Assembly: GCF_000003815.2 (NCBI RefSeq)
Contig: NC_049989.1
Location: 6,830,734 to 6,894,733, forward strand
DNA from: Branchiostoma floridae
Lineage: Eukaryota; Chordata; Leptocardii; Amphioxiformes; Branchiostomatidae
Direction of reading: 5' to 3'
Length of the DNA stretch: 64,000 bases
The position numbers and the translations under genes are program-made. Positions 11,744 through 22,000 of the stretch are shown piece after piece. Each line of letters starts with the position of its first letter. Position 1 is the stretch's first letter. The notes under the pieces were generated by a model. The model was not told the origin of the DNA, did no database searches, and worked only from the letters and a program-made list of their open reading frames with translations.

Positions 11744-14700
11744 TTAGCAGCCCATCCAGTATTTAGCCACGCTGCGCGGGTAGGGCGGGTTGGCCCCGTC
11801 GGTCACAGCCACGCCGTTGTCCAGCCTCCAGTACTGGTTACCCTTGAAGATGTAGTTCACGTCGTTCGTCCACTTGATAGCCGCGTCCAGGCGGTCCGGG
11901 AAGCCCTCCCACGCAGTCAGTGACCTCGGGTAGCCTCGGTCCAGTCTCCTGGGGCCCTGGGTGTACCGCCAGTATTGGCCACCTGTAGGAGGGGGGGGGG
12001 GGCGAAGATAAGTTTGTTTGGTACACACTATACACTCTCCCTATTGGTTATGACATCAGTGCTGTATTATTGTAGCCAGTAGGCACCTGAGTACTAGTAG
12101 TGAGGCTAGCTGTATTACGTGCACGAGGCACCTCCTAGCTCGAACATGGGACCTCCATTTTACACCCCTTTCCGAAAGACGAATGGAACCCCTTACATGT
12201 CAGAAACAGTGAAACGAACAATCACTCACCCTTGAAGAAGTAGGCCCTGATTCTATCCCCAAACTCTCCGTAGTGCAGCGCAGCGTCAATGTTAGGCACG
12301 GTACGCCAGAGGCGGATGGAGCGGGGGTAGCCGCTGTCAGGACTGGTGCCGCCAAACCGCCAGAACTGGGCACCCTGCACGGAAATGTCACATGGCAAAT
12401 CAGCATTTCAATTACATGATATATATCGATGTCACTAGGCCTTCCATGATCTTCCATTAATTATCCAAGCAAATGCATGACTTAGGCATGTTTTCTACTA
12501 TGATTAAGACTTATGATTGACATGGCACATTTGGCTTTCATAGCCCCCATAGCAGGCTCTCTGGGCCTGTTGTCGCCCGGCCGGCATTACAAGCGACCCA
12601 GTGCAAAAAGAAAATCAAATTGTAAGGCCATCAAAGTGTATTATGAGCCAAAAAAAGAAGACTAAAGGTCCAGAGAGCCTGCCATGGAGGCTATTCAAAT
12701 AGATACTTTGACAAGATGTTTGCAGGGTTCAACGTGCAACATCGACCTGTCAGAAAGAAAACCTTTAAGTTTTACCTTGAAGAAGTAAGTCTTCCTGTTG
12801 GGCGGCCAGTACAGCGCGGCGTCTATCCTGCCAGCAGGCAGGCCTTCCCACCCGTCAGCGATCAGCTGGGGGTACCCGGGGTCCGCGCCTGCGCTGTTCA
12901 GTCTCCAGAAGTAACGGCCTGACATTGGGATTAGGAGGAAAATAGAATGACGAGTTCTGTTGTTTCAACGTGATAAACTGTTGAAAAATGAAGGCATCTT
13001 AAACTTATCTAAAGCCTGTGTATCTTCCAGTGGTCGTGACAGAAGTTCAGCTGTTGTGTATACCACATCCTGCATGATATATATATGTACTAAGGAGGTT
13101 ACATGATATAAGTCTCCTCCTGTTTTCGATCAGTAGAATGCAATCAGTGCACTTGAAGGTCTTGTAGAGTACCACAGTAAGAGCCAGTTCAAATAATATG
13201 CCCGTTAGATGGGTAAAACAGTCGGGATTTGAATATCTTGACTCTCTAGTTTTGAGAAAGTCTGTTATTTCTTCAGTACCCCACAAAGTGGTGACAGAAC
13301 GAACAGGATGTACATTACCTCTAAAGGCGTACACGGACCCGTTAGCGAGACGAGGAAGGCATCANNNNNNNNNNNNNNNNNNNNNNNNNNNNNNNNNNNN
13401 NNNNNNNNNNNNNNNNNNNNNNNNNNNNNNNNNNNNNNNNNNNNNNNNNNNNNNNNNNNNNNNNACTTCTCCCCGCTGCACGTCATGGCGTCATTGTCAC
13501 CACCAGGGGGTGGGGGTGGGCGCAGAGTGGGCGGCGGTGGGGGTGGACCGTTGGTAGGTTCTGGCGGTGGGGGTGGACCGTTCGTCGGTTCCGGGGGTGG
13601 GGGTGGGCGGTTTGTGGGACGCGGTGGGGTGCCTGTAGACAAGCGAAAAGTACATGATAAGTACACTGCCACTCGCTGGGTTTCTCAATTGTAATGAAAC
13701 AACAAATAATGTTAAAGTTATAATGAGCACGTGTTTTTACCACACAATATTGAAGTAACCACTTCACATCGACACTTACTACTAGTAATTGGTATGTACT
13801 GCTTGTATATTAATCACGAAAATAAAGAATATCATAATCTCCAAACAGGTACATTGCTCCGGCATATTTCTAGTGTATGCCGTTGGGTACGCGTTTTTGT
13901 CTGCTCGGCTCAAGGTGGGGTCACACATGCGTATATATTCAAGTCCGATCCATTTGAGGTGCGTACGAAGCTCTTAGTCTCTACCAGGCTCCACAGGTCG
14001 CGGGAAAAAAGTACAAATTGGACAAATATAGACACACAACATGCCAGATGAGTTAGCTGACCGAGAAGTATGGTTAGCGACCCAGCTAACTCGTCCGACA
14101 TGTTACCTGTTTACGTTTGTCCAATTTCTATTATTTTTACAACGACCTGTGGAGCCTGGTGGAGGCAAATACTCCGATGAGCGCCTCATACGGACTTAAA
14201 TATATACGCAGGTGTGACCCCACATCTGGACTTGCGAAGCAGATCTCATAGGCAGTATGCCTTTTATCCGAACACTATACTATTCTACGCTAAGATGTAA
14301 TAACTCTAACCAAGGAGGTTATATCATATGTGATATAACCTCCTTGCTCTAACCTTGTGGCTATTCCATGCCACAAGATTAGAGTTCCTCTCTTCTACAT
14401 GTAAAGGCCGGTCCTGCAAAATGTAGCCAAAAACGAATTCCCTAGGGAATGGATGCGTGGAATATTTAGAATTCCTGGCGAATCAATCGCAGTGCTACAC
14501 CAACAGCTCAGCCCCTGAGGCGTCGCCAAAACTGGTCGACGGAGCCATACGTCTGCTTAGAGATTGTATCTAAGAGTCATTGACCGACCGTAGAGCCTCT
14601 GGATGCCCCTGATGTCGTCCCCGTGCAGGCGGAAGTCGGCCTGGTACCGGTAGAACGGCGCCATCAGGGCGGTGTTCACCTGGGAGTGGCCGAGGCCGAG

Positions 14701-17700
14701 GGCGTGGCCGAACTCATGAGCAGCCACCTGGTGCAGATCGATACCTCTGGGACGGCCTGGGGAGGGGAGAGGGAGGGATGGAAAGAATCAGAATTGAAAA
14801 AACGTATAAGCTAGATTAGGAACCAAAGAGAGAACACAAAAACAGAACTCAAGTAGTCCATCGGCTAGGTCCCCCCAAATGACCATTTGGTACCAAAAAT
14901 TATATTTTTGAAAAGGATGATTCCTCTACTTCGAATTCATCATTATGCATGACAACCATATCAGAAGAAAGCACATAACATATCATATTCTATTTTATTC
15001 ATTGTTTTATCTGATTTTTCCTTGGAGACTTTTTGTTAGCTTCCTATATCGTAATTCGTGTGTTCTCTCTCGTTTAAAAGGCTGAACATAATTGGTGATT
15101 CATTGCATCTTAATGCCATTTACCCTGAGTTTCAATAATAGAAGTTTGGAAAAGAAACAAACCAGCAACAACAACAATAAAACAATGACAAAGACAAACA
15201 ACAAAGATGTGGTCTTACTGCTTCCCCTGTTGATGGTCCAAGTCTCCGACTCGTCGAAGTGGGAGTCGCCGCCGATACCGTTGCCCGGGCCGTACGCATG
15301 CGCCAGGGTGCCGCCCGCTCCGTCGAAAGAGTTGCCGTCCCCGTGGCCGAACGCCGCGAAGCTGATCTCAATGTCGGACCGAGTGTTACCTGTCAGTCTG
15401 CGGAACCGCAGCGGAGTGTACTCTGACCACGTCTGCAAAGGGGCAGAAGAGAAAAACACTATACTCACTACTTGCGCAAAATTATATTTCGAGATATGAT
15501 AACTTACTGCTGTCGACATGTCGTTGAATGCATCTTAGTTTATGAACCTTCTCAAAACTTCAGTTACGGTTTAGGCCTAGGTCATAATTCCCAACCCGGG
15601 GCCCGGCAGGGTAGCTTTCGGAAACGAAAAATATGATAAGAAAGGCAACACAACACACAGAACGTAAAACATTAGTCAGGAGCATAATTTGTGTATATTC
15701 CTGGGTGAACACTTTTATTTTTCGTTTCCGCAAACATCCCGGCCGGGCCCCGGTTTGGAAATGTGACCTAAGCCTTACTGACAATTTCCTTTATTTCCTT
15801 TATTACGATACCTTTTAGGGCTATCAAACAGCCCAAGTAAAATCTCCTTAATCTAGACTTAAGGTTAGCTCTGCTTACTTCTAAAGCTTTCTTCAGCTCC
15901 CTCTCCACGTCCGCCTGTGGCAGGTCCGGGGTGTGGTTCAGGATACGGTAGGTGATGTCGTTCTTCCTCCACCGGCTCCCGAGGGTGGTGTAGGAGGCCA
16001 GCTTCCCGCCCGTGTCCGCAAAACCGCATCTGGGCATGCGCATCATCTCCATCGTCTTCTCGTCAAGTTCACCTTGAGGCGGAAGCAAGAAAGGGAAGTT
16101 AGAGGACAATAACTAACCAACTTTTACAACATACTTTTTTAAGGTGACACAAAGAAGCAACATTTCAGAACGACGACAAAAAACAAACACGAAGAGATCT
16201 TCAGAACAGCGCTACTTAGGCCAAGGTCACATTTCCACAAAGGGGCCCGGCCAGGCAGCTTTCCGGAACGATAAATATGATATAAAAGGCAACAAAAACA
16301 CAAAACGGACCAAAAACAATTCGACGGCATGCCTTGTGCATATCTATTGGCATAAAATCTAATTTTTTGTTTCCGCAAACAGCCCGGCCGGGCCCCGGTT
16401 AGGAAATGTGACGTAGGCCTTATGGATGCAGCAGAAATTCTTATGAGAAGTGTATCAAAGTTTCATCGTCAATCAGGAAAGCATCGAATCAGATTTTGGC
16501 CGTTACTATCATCCTCTTCGTGGTGAATGGCTCCTAGTGAAGGACACCTGACTCTATTATAGGATAATGAGCGAACGGTCCCTGAGATGAGTCTAGGTAG
16601 AGTGGCTATGATTCAGTCGTCAGAAAATAACTATGCGGAATGCCCACTAGTGCAACACATCACATAAAACTCACACCCTCACCTGTTTCTTGGATACCGG
16701 CGAACTTTTGAAAGTTTGTGATGGCTCTGCGCATGACCGGAGTCAGGGTCGTTGTGTCCGCGATCATGTCAAACCGCTCATCCGGCTCGAACCAGCCGAA
16801 ATCTCTCAAGTACATCTGCACGGGCAAGGGAACAACTCACATGACGACATGGCTGGCTTTTGTATCTACTCAGTATAACTGATAAATTGTTAATTCTAGC
16901 TGGCCATACCAAACTCTGACACATGTTTCGTGTACAGCATTTCAGCTGGAGGTTTCTGTACAAATCGATGTTCATTCTACGTCATGGGAAACGTTTTGTC
17001 GATTTGATTATTCAAGTTCTTTCTTTTTTTTTAATTTTCTTTCTTCCTCTCTTCTTTTCATTCTTTCTTTCTCACACGCGCACAGAATGAGAGAGAGAGA
17101 GAGTAGAGAAGGACAGGGTGGTAGAAAGGCAGACGTATTTTCATACACTCACGAGCACGCAAACGCCGTAAACACCAGTTGATAAGTAAGTAATGTTGAC
17201 CAAAGATCAACCAAATGATTATCACAGGTGTTGGGCGCCGGCGTAAACAAGTACTTGTAACGTGTCATGACTCCTGGGGCCTTGTTAGTTTAAGACAAAC
17301 ACTCGTCATGACGGCAAAGTTAATAAGAACACCTGTGAGTGATAGCTCATTGTTCGGGCCAGTCGGTGCATACAAACAACAACACGATTATTGAACCACA
17401 GTCCACTTCCAGGGCATGCTTGTTTGCTATATGTTTTTTATCGTTGTGCTATTCACGTATTACGCTATTCCCACCTATCCCTCTTCCCACAAACTACACA
17501 TGTAAGGAAAGTCTGCTTTACCATGCCATCTGTAAGGTTGGCGATGAGAATACGGTTATCAGAAAGGCTTTCAAACTGGGCGGCGCTCCGAGTCATTGGC
17601 AGTGGGGCGGACCGCTCTTCCTCATCCTGCTCCGTCTCATCCCCGTCTACAGGCGTCTCATCCCCGTCTACAGGCGTCTCATCTTCGTTTACAGGCGTCT

Positions 17701-18791
17701 CGGGGCTGGCATGGGAGAAATATGAGATTAGTTCAGTGATAAAGTACACCATAGTATGTCCAAAACAAAGATACATTGGAAAACATAGCGATTCTTCATC
17801 ACACGAATATAGTCCTAGTCTGCATTTCAATGTGTACATCTCTGTACAAGCTACCCAAATCATGAAAATCCTTTAATCCTGTATTCAGTTAGATTTTAAC
17901 AAAACGCCACTGCAGTTTGAAATCAAGCTAAAAGGGGGTTAAACGTACGTCACTTCTTTACATGCATAACAAACATTCACATAATATTTTCTCTCTGTTA
18001 TTACATAGTTGCCATACATGAGAGAAACAAAGCAAAACAAAACAACAAGATTAAAAAAAGGTCAATATTTACCCTGTTGTTTCTTCAGTTGTGTTTTCTG
18101 CATCGGGTGATACTGTGATGTCTTCAATTGTTTCATTCGACTCTGAAGACTCTTCGCTCGTCTCGTCTGACATTGAGACTTCCTCGCTTGACTCCTCACT
18201 CACTTCGCTCGTCTCGTCCGACTCTGATGAATCTGTGTCGTTCGACTCTGAGCTTTCCTCGTTCGACTCTGAGCTTTCCTCGTTCGACTCTGAGCTTTCC
18301 TCGTTCGACTCTGAGCTTTCCTCGTTCGACTCTGAGCTTTCCTCGCTCGACTCTGAGCTTTCCTCGTTCGACTCTGAGCTTTCCTCGCTCGACTCTGAGC
18401 TTTCCTCGCTCGACTCTGAGCTTTCCTCGTTCGACACCTCTTCCCACTCCTCGCCCATGTCTTCGTTCCAGTTTTCGTCAGACATGTCACCCCATTCCTC
18501 TTCCTCGAGCTCGGCCCAGTCGTCTTCCCCCCACTCCTCAGATTCCGTCCACTCCGATCTGTCATCGTCCTCCTCACACAGCTCGTCGGCTTCCTCAGAA
18601 CTCAGTCTCGCATCACCTTCGTCTTCGCCCTCGGAAAGGTCCTCAGGATTCCCCACGAAAATCTTCTCCCTGAAAACCGCTCTGACACTCCCTGACTCTG
18701 CACCTCTCTGTCTGCACCGTCGGGTCGGCCTGGCGTGGCCCGGTACAGACAGGCACAGCGCCAGGAGTAGCACCACTAGTAACCCGCGCAT
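11744..18791 (-). CDS. Secreted matrix metalloproteinase with acidic Ser/Glu-repeat extension (MMP-A)
   Basis: Ten exons in transcript order: 18791-18073, 17705-17522, 16815-16683, 16072-15879, 15432-15219, 14756-14589, 13632-13319 (contains the N gap), 12918-12776, 12374-12230, 11982-11744. A signal peptide ([16 protein letters not shown]) is followed by a long Asp/Glu/Ser extension (about residues 50-265) with ESSESNE repeats. Next comes a peptidoglycan-binding-like prodomain with cysteine switch MPRCGFAD (Cys near 361). The catalytic domain has the Ca/Zn segment [12 protein letters not shown], the zinc site [13 protein letters not shown] (near 495) and Met-turn [17 protein letters not shown] hinge and four hemopexin blades follow, with terminal cysteines (MTCSG and YWMGC-stop) for the blade I-IV disulfide. 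No furin RXKR site precedes the catalytic domain. The gene degrades extracellular matrix by family knowledge. Exon 7 shows an apparent one-base frameshift beside the gap. The exon 6 donor (GTCGGT) is weak. Confidence 0.9.
12541..12693. mobile_element. 153-bp inverted-repeat element in an MMP-A intron
   Basis: The left end TAGCCCCCATAGCAGGCTCT pairs with the right end AGAGCCTGCCATGGAGGCTA, roughly 28 bp per arm with a few mismatches. Four-base direct repeats TTCA flank it at 12537-12540 and 12694-12697. It lies in the intron between the second and third hemopexin-blade exons and has no open frame. The short duplication could arise by chance, but the inverted repeats are clear. Confidence 0.7.
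13365..13464. other. Assembly gap (100 N)
   Basis: Exactly 100 N fill this interval, a conventional size for a gap of unknown length. The gap falls inside the MMP-A hinge/hemopexin exon, between the codons for CSGEK and those for the first hemopexin strand. By comparison with MMP-B, only a few codons need be missing, so the true gap may be short. Confidence 0.98.
13915..14223. mobile_element. 309-bp near-complete foldback MITE
   Basis: Nearly the whole element is two inverted arms. The outer arms are GTGGGGTCACACATGCGTAT at the left and its counterpart ending GGTGTGACCCCAC at the right. The inner arms share CCAGGCTCCACAGGTCG and GTTAGCTGGGTCGC. The inner arm motif TAGTCTCTACCAG matches the termini of the 5031-5168 element, which links the two families. 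No target duplication is evident. It sits in the MMP-A intron before the hinge exon. Confidence 0.8.
14311..14346. mobile_element. 36-bp perfect hairpin insertion with 7-bp flanking repeats
   Basis: Arms CAAGGAGGTTATATCA and TGATATAACCTCCTTG are perfect complements around a TATG loop. The hairpin is bounded by exact direct repeats CTCTAAC at 14304-14310 and 14347-14353. Two more hairpins of the same CAAGG...CCTTG type with their own 7-bp repeats occur at 55012-55042 and 55698-55737, so an insertion origin is likely. It lies in an MMP-A intron. Confidence 0.8.
15574..15774. mobile_element. 201-bp TTA-flanked MITE, copy 1 (Harbinger-like)
   Basis: The element begins GGCCTAGGTCAT and ends GTGACCTAAGCC. 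Its inner GC-rich inverted repeats (GGGGCCCGGC and GCCGGGCCCC) are prominent. TTA flanks both sides at 15571-15573 and 15775-15777. A second copy of identical length and orientation is at 16219-16419. A TTA duplication with GG-starting ends is the pattern of nonautonomous PIF/Harbinger elements. It lies in the MMP-A intron between the cysteine-switch exon and the first catalytic exon. Confidence 0.82.
16219..16419. mobile_element. 201-bp TTA-flanked MITE, copy 2 (Harbinger-like)
   Basis: Same family as 15574-15774: starts GGCCAAGGTCACATTTCC, ends GGAAATGTGACGTAGGCC, with inner GGGGCCCGGCC and GGCCGGGCCCC arms and TTA on both sides (16216-16218 and 16420-16422). The middle third has diverged from copy 1 while both ends and the spacing are kept. 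It lies in the next upstream intron of MMP-A. Confidence 0.82.
17021..17103. repeat. Polypyrimidine tract followed by (GA)n
   Basis: A T/C-rich run (TTTCTTTCTTCC and similar) of about 65 bases passes through CACACGCGCACAGAAT into nine GA units. It is simple sequence in an MMP-A intron and would be expected to vary in length. Confidence 0.7.
17640..17705 (-). repeat. Coding 21-bp repeat in MMP-A exon 2 (ETPVDGD units)
   Basis: Three tandem 21-bp units encode [14 protein letters not shown] and ETPVDGD at the start of exon 2. The period equals that of the larger exon 1 minisatellite, though the motifs differ. The units remain in frame and continue the acidic character of the N-terminal extension. 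Confidence 0.85.
18241..18432 (-). repeat. Coding 21-bp minisatellite in MMP-A exon 1 (ESSESNE units)
   Basis: About nine tandem units of TCCTCGTTCGACTCTGAGCT (plus strand) plus one base encode ESSESNE or ESSESSE on the minus strand. Units differ mainly at one Asn/Ser codon (TTC against CTC on the plus strand). Because 21 is a multiple of three, unit gain or loss keeps the frame. Confidence 0.92.
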
Positions 18792-18855
18792 AGTTGTTCC
18801 AACTCGTACCAACCAACTTCGCTCTGCCAAATGTGACCGCAGGACTTCAGCCCGC

Positions 18856-18864
18856 AAATATATA
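18856..18864 (-). promoter_or_regulatory. TATA box of MMP-A
   Basis: The minus strand reads TATATATTT about 65 nt upstream of the MMP-A start codon at 18791. This would place transcription start near 18830 with a 5' UTR of about 40 nt. Confidence 0.55.
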
Positions 18865-19009
18865 CCACAAGTCAAATCCCACACTGGTTGGATTATGACG
18901 TGTACGGCTTCCTGTTATTTGCTCGTGATTGAATTGCGAGATTTTGGACCTTACCCAAGCGGCGAGATGCAAGGGGCAGCTCAGTAAAGTAGGCTGTCCA
19001 AATAACTGG

Positions 19010-19016
19010 TGACTCA
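19010..19016. promoter_or_regulatory. AP-1 consensus upstream of MMP-A
   Basis: TGACTCA is the exact AP-1 site and lies about 150 bp upstream of the MMP-A TATA box. AP-1 sites in proximal promoters are a known feature of many inducible vertebrate MMP genes. Function here is inference. Confidence 0.4.
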
Positions 19017-22000
19017 GGTCCAGATGAGGTTCATTTCGTGATCAATACTATACTTATCAAACTATGATTTTTAATGAGGAGAAATGTTGTGAGCCAGTGG
19101 CTAAAAGGCACCAGCACAAACCATTTTCCACCTTGCCAATATTTTCCTCCCTTTCCAAACCAGTTGAGTGGAATATCCCTGACTTTTCAAGCTCTACGTA
19201 AGTGTCTGGCAAATATTAGACTTGTAACATGCTGTAAACAGTGTTAAATTTCTTTTGTATGCATTCAAGCGTTACAACCCGCTCTCGTGTTAGGGTTAGA
19301 AAAGGCCGATTTTCAACACATTACGGATATGATTCATATATTTTACTAGATACCTTTAAGTCTAGGTGTAATACAAGGTACTGAACGCAAATAGATACCA
19401 CTTACTCAGTGTCTCTCTCATGCTTTATACATTGTTGTTGTCTTCTCACTCAAGTATGTTATACATTTCATGTATAGTAACGTTAACTATATACTATTTA
19501 GCCTACCAAATGCTTTTCCGTCTAATTAAATGCACAAGCAAACCTCAGATGCCACCAATAAAATCAAAACAGGTTTAAAAGATAATGTTATGGGCTTTAA
19601 ACTCAGTAAACAGGACTTACGCTGTAAACACCTCACCATGTCTTATGACGTCATATCAGGTCGTGACACAGATAAGACTTCTTGGAAGACGACAACAAAA
19701 CAAGGTGTGTCTTGAGCGTGGTATGAGTGCGCTGTAAGTGTGTTAACGCGTATACGAATGAAAAGTGTTTTGGGCGAGGGAATCCTTCGCTTTCCAAACT
19801 TTAACATTACCTTGTCAGTCACATGCGAGGAACACTAGTATAGTGTCTACCAGACTCCCGCCCGGCCGAATAGTAATAGGGGATTTTGGCCAAGTTAGGG
19901 GTTAATTGACCCAGGAGTGAACTGTTCGGCCGCAGGATGCCAGCTGGATAGACTGACCGAAAACCCAAAGTAACTTATTTGTCCCTATTTGGTCAAATTC
20001 TTCCATTTTTTTATCTAGCTGACACGTCTGCCTTGAAACTAGAGGAACACGTGGTCGAACGGAAACCAGGCCGCCCGCCAGTGTTTGTTGACACCCAGCT
20101 GTACTGTTCGCTCGATTTTCCATCTGGAGATTTAAATACTTGACTACTTACGTACACTGCTGTACTTATCATCCATCCGATTTAAACTTCTCTTCGTCTA
20201 TGCCTGGTAATATGCTAGATCTTTGAGTACAAGGCATGGCAAGGATGTAGGGTGCCAGTCTTAGAAGAAAATTACGTTTCATAGCACAACTCTAGATTTT
20301 AGAAACCGTACCACAAATATAATGTTGCGGGTTGGCAAGTCGAAAATAATTGACATGAAAAAGATTTTGAAGACGTTTTACTTTTAGCTCAGTCAAAATT
20401 CCTTTCTGTAAAGATTCAAATAGGAAAAAATGAAAATAGGGATGCCTTTAGAGTCGTGTGTTTGGTGAGATGTGCTTCGTCACTGTTTGTTAACATCTGA
20501 GGTCTGATTCTGAGAAGTGTCCGAGATGGCGTGGGCTGGGGAAAGATTAAGGAACCAGTTCCAGGATCAGCCGGACACGACATTCATATAATTCACGTTG
20601 TTTGGCACTCCTGGACAGGAGCTTTATGTACTGTTTATACAGATGGAAATGTGGATATCACGGCTTAAGATTCAAACCTGCAAGTGTGCAATGACTCAGG
20701 AATCTGAGAGGATTAGAGGTCAAGTCAGGGTAAGCAGTTCCTCTATTTAGTGGTAATTAATCGAAACGCAGCCAGTTGGATTCTAGATTGAATCAGTGCG
20801 ATATGCACCATCTCTAAGGAAAGACACCAGATTGTATCTGAAACGTCTGTCCGTTTCCAAAATCACATCCAATTTCTGGGGTGACTGCTTTTTGGTGTGC
20901 ACCATAGATGGATTTAGATGTTCAATTTACTAAATTCCAGCAATTTACTAGATTCTAGCGCCAAAGATGAGACTTTTAGAGAGTATCTTGATCGGAATCT
21001 AAGAGACTTGTGCCCTCCCTCCAACCCCCAATGATATCTGACTTGGCATTCCTTCAAGAAAAGGAGTCGGTAACGGGATGTTGTTATTGCTTAACTTCAC
21101 GAAAACCAGCGGATACTCGTAATGTTCATGTCCTCTACTGTAGGTGCCAGCATCTGTCTGGTATATTGTACCCCCCCCCCTTCCATCCTTGAAGATTAAA
21201 GCTGTGGAGAAAAGGCCAAACTGTACGGATAATACAAAGGAAATAATTCTACCAGGCAATGAATCTAAGCACATGGTAGGGGAAATCGTAACTTGTGTGA
21301 TTCACCATATCAAGACAACTTTAAGCACCACTTCGATATCACATAGAGCAACCCTATGATGTCTCACAATAGTATAGCTAGGACTTTCAAAAGTGTTGTA
21401 AAAGCTTCAGGATTCTACCTTGGTAGAGCCAAGATTTTCTCCCACCACCTGCTTGATTACGGTAGAAATACACCTAAAAGTGTGCTTTTGCCAAGCTCTG
21501 ACCACCAACGCGTTTTGACGCGTTTACCTGGGGGCTAGAAGAAACGGTTGAAAGTGAAGCTATTTTGTAACTTTTCAGGTTAAATCATGTTCTATAAACA
21601 GCTTTATAATCGTTGCATTAAGACTTCCATTGATGCATATATCCGCAATCAAACTACTTAGTATAAAAGAAACATGCATGGTATGATTTGCGCCATGTTA
21701 AGACAGATATTTTATTGCAAGCTCAGTTCCCATGTGTACAAATCAAACTAAGTTTTAAGTCATAATATCACTAAATCTAAAATCAATTTGCATATTTCCG
21801 GCCTTCTCTAATTAGTATCAGTGAATAATGTCTATATCGAGATATCAATAAAATAGAATTCGCTAATTTTACACATTAGCATGCTAATCAAATAATTCAT
21901 TTACAATCGGAATACATAAAAGTACATGCTGCATATCTACGTTCGTCATGTCGACTCTCTACGATAAATACAAGAAATCATTTCCACCACGCTTTCTTAG

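Noticed and set aside
13465-13632. Gly-rich plus-strand frame beside the gap
   Set aside because: It is the antisense of the proline-rich MMP-A hinge, which is in phase with its neighbours.
15560-16378. Two similar short minus-strand frames (ending in LWKCDLGLS-like residues)
   Set aside because: The similarity is explained by the two 201-bp MITE copies, not by a gene family.
18091-18987. 298-codon Ser-rich open frame on the plus strand, and two other frames across the repeat
   Set aside because: A 21-bp repeat keeps all frames open. Only the minus-strand frame has a signal peptide, a TATA box and a correct donor into the MMP exons.
19845-20125. Full copy of the TAGTCTCTACCAG MITE
   Set aside because: Only the left end (TAGTGTCTACCAGACTCC) is recognisable; no matching right end or duplication was found.
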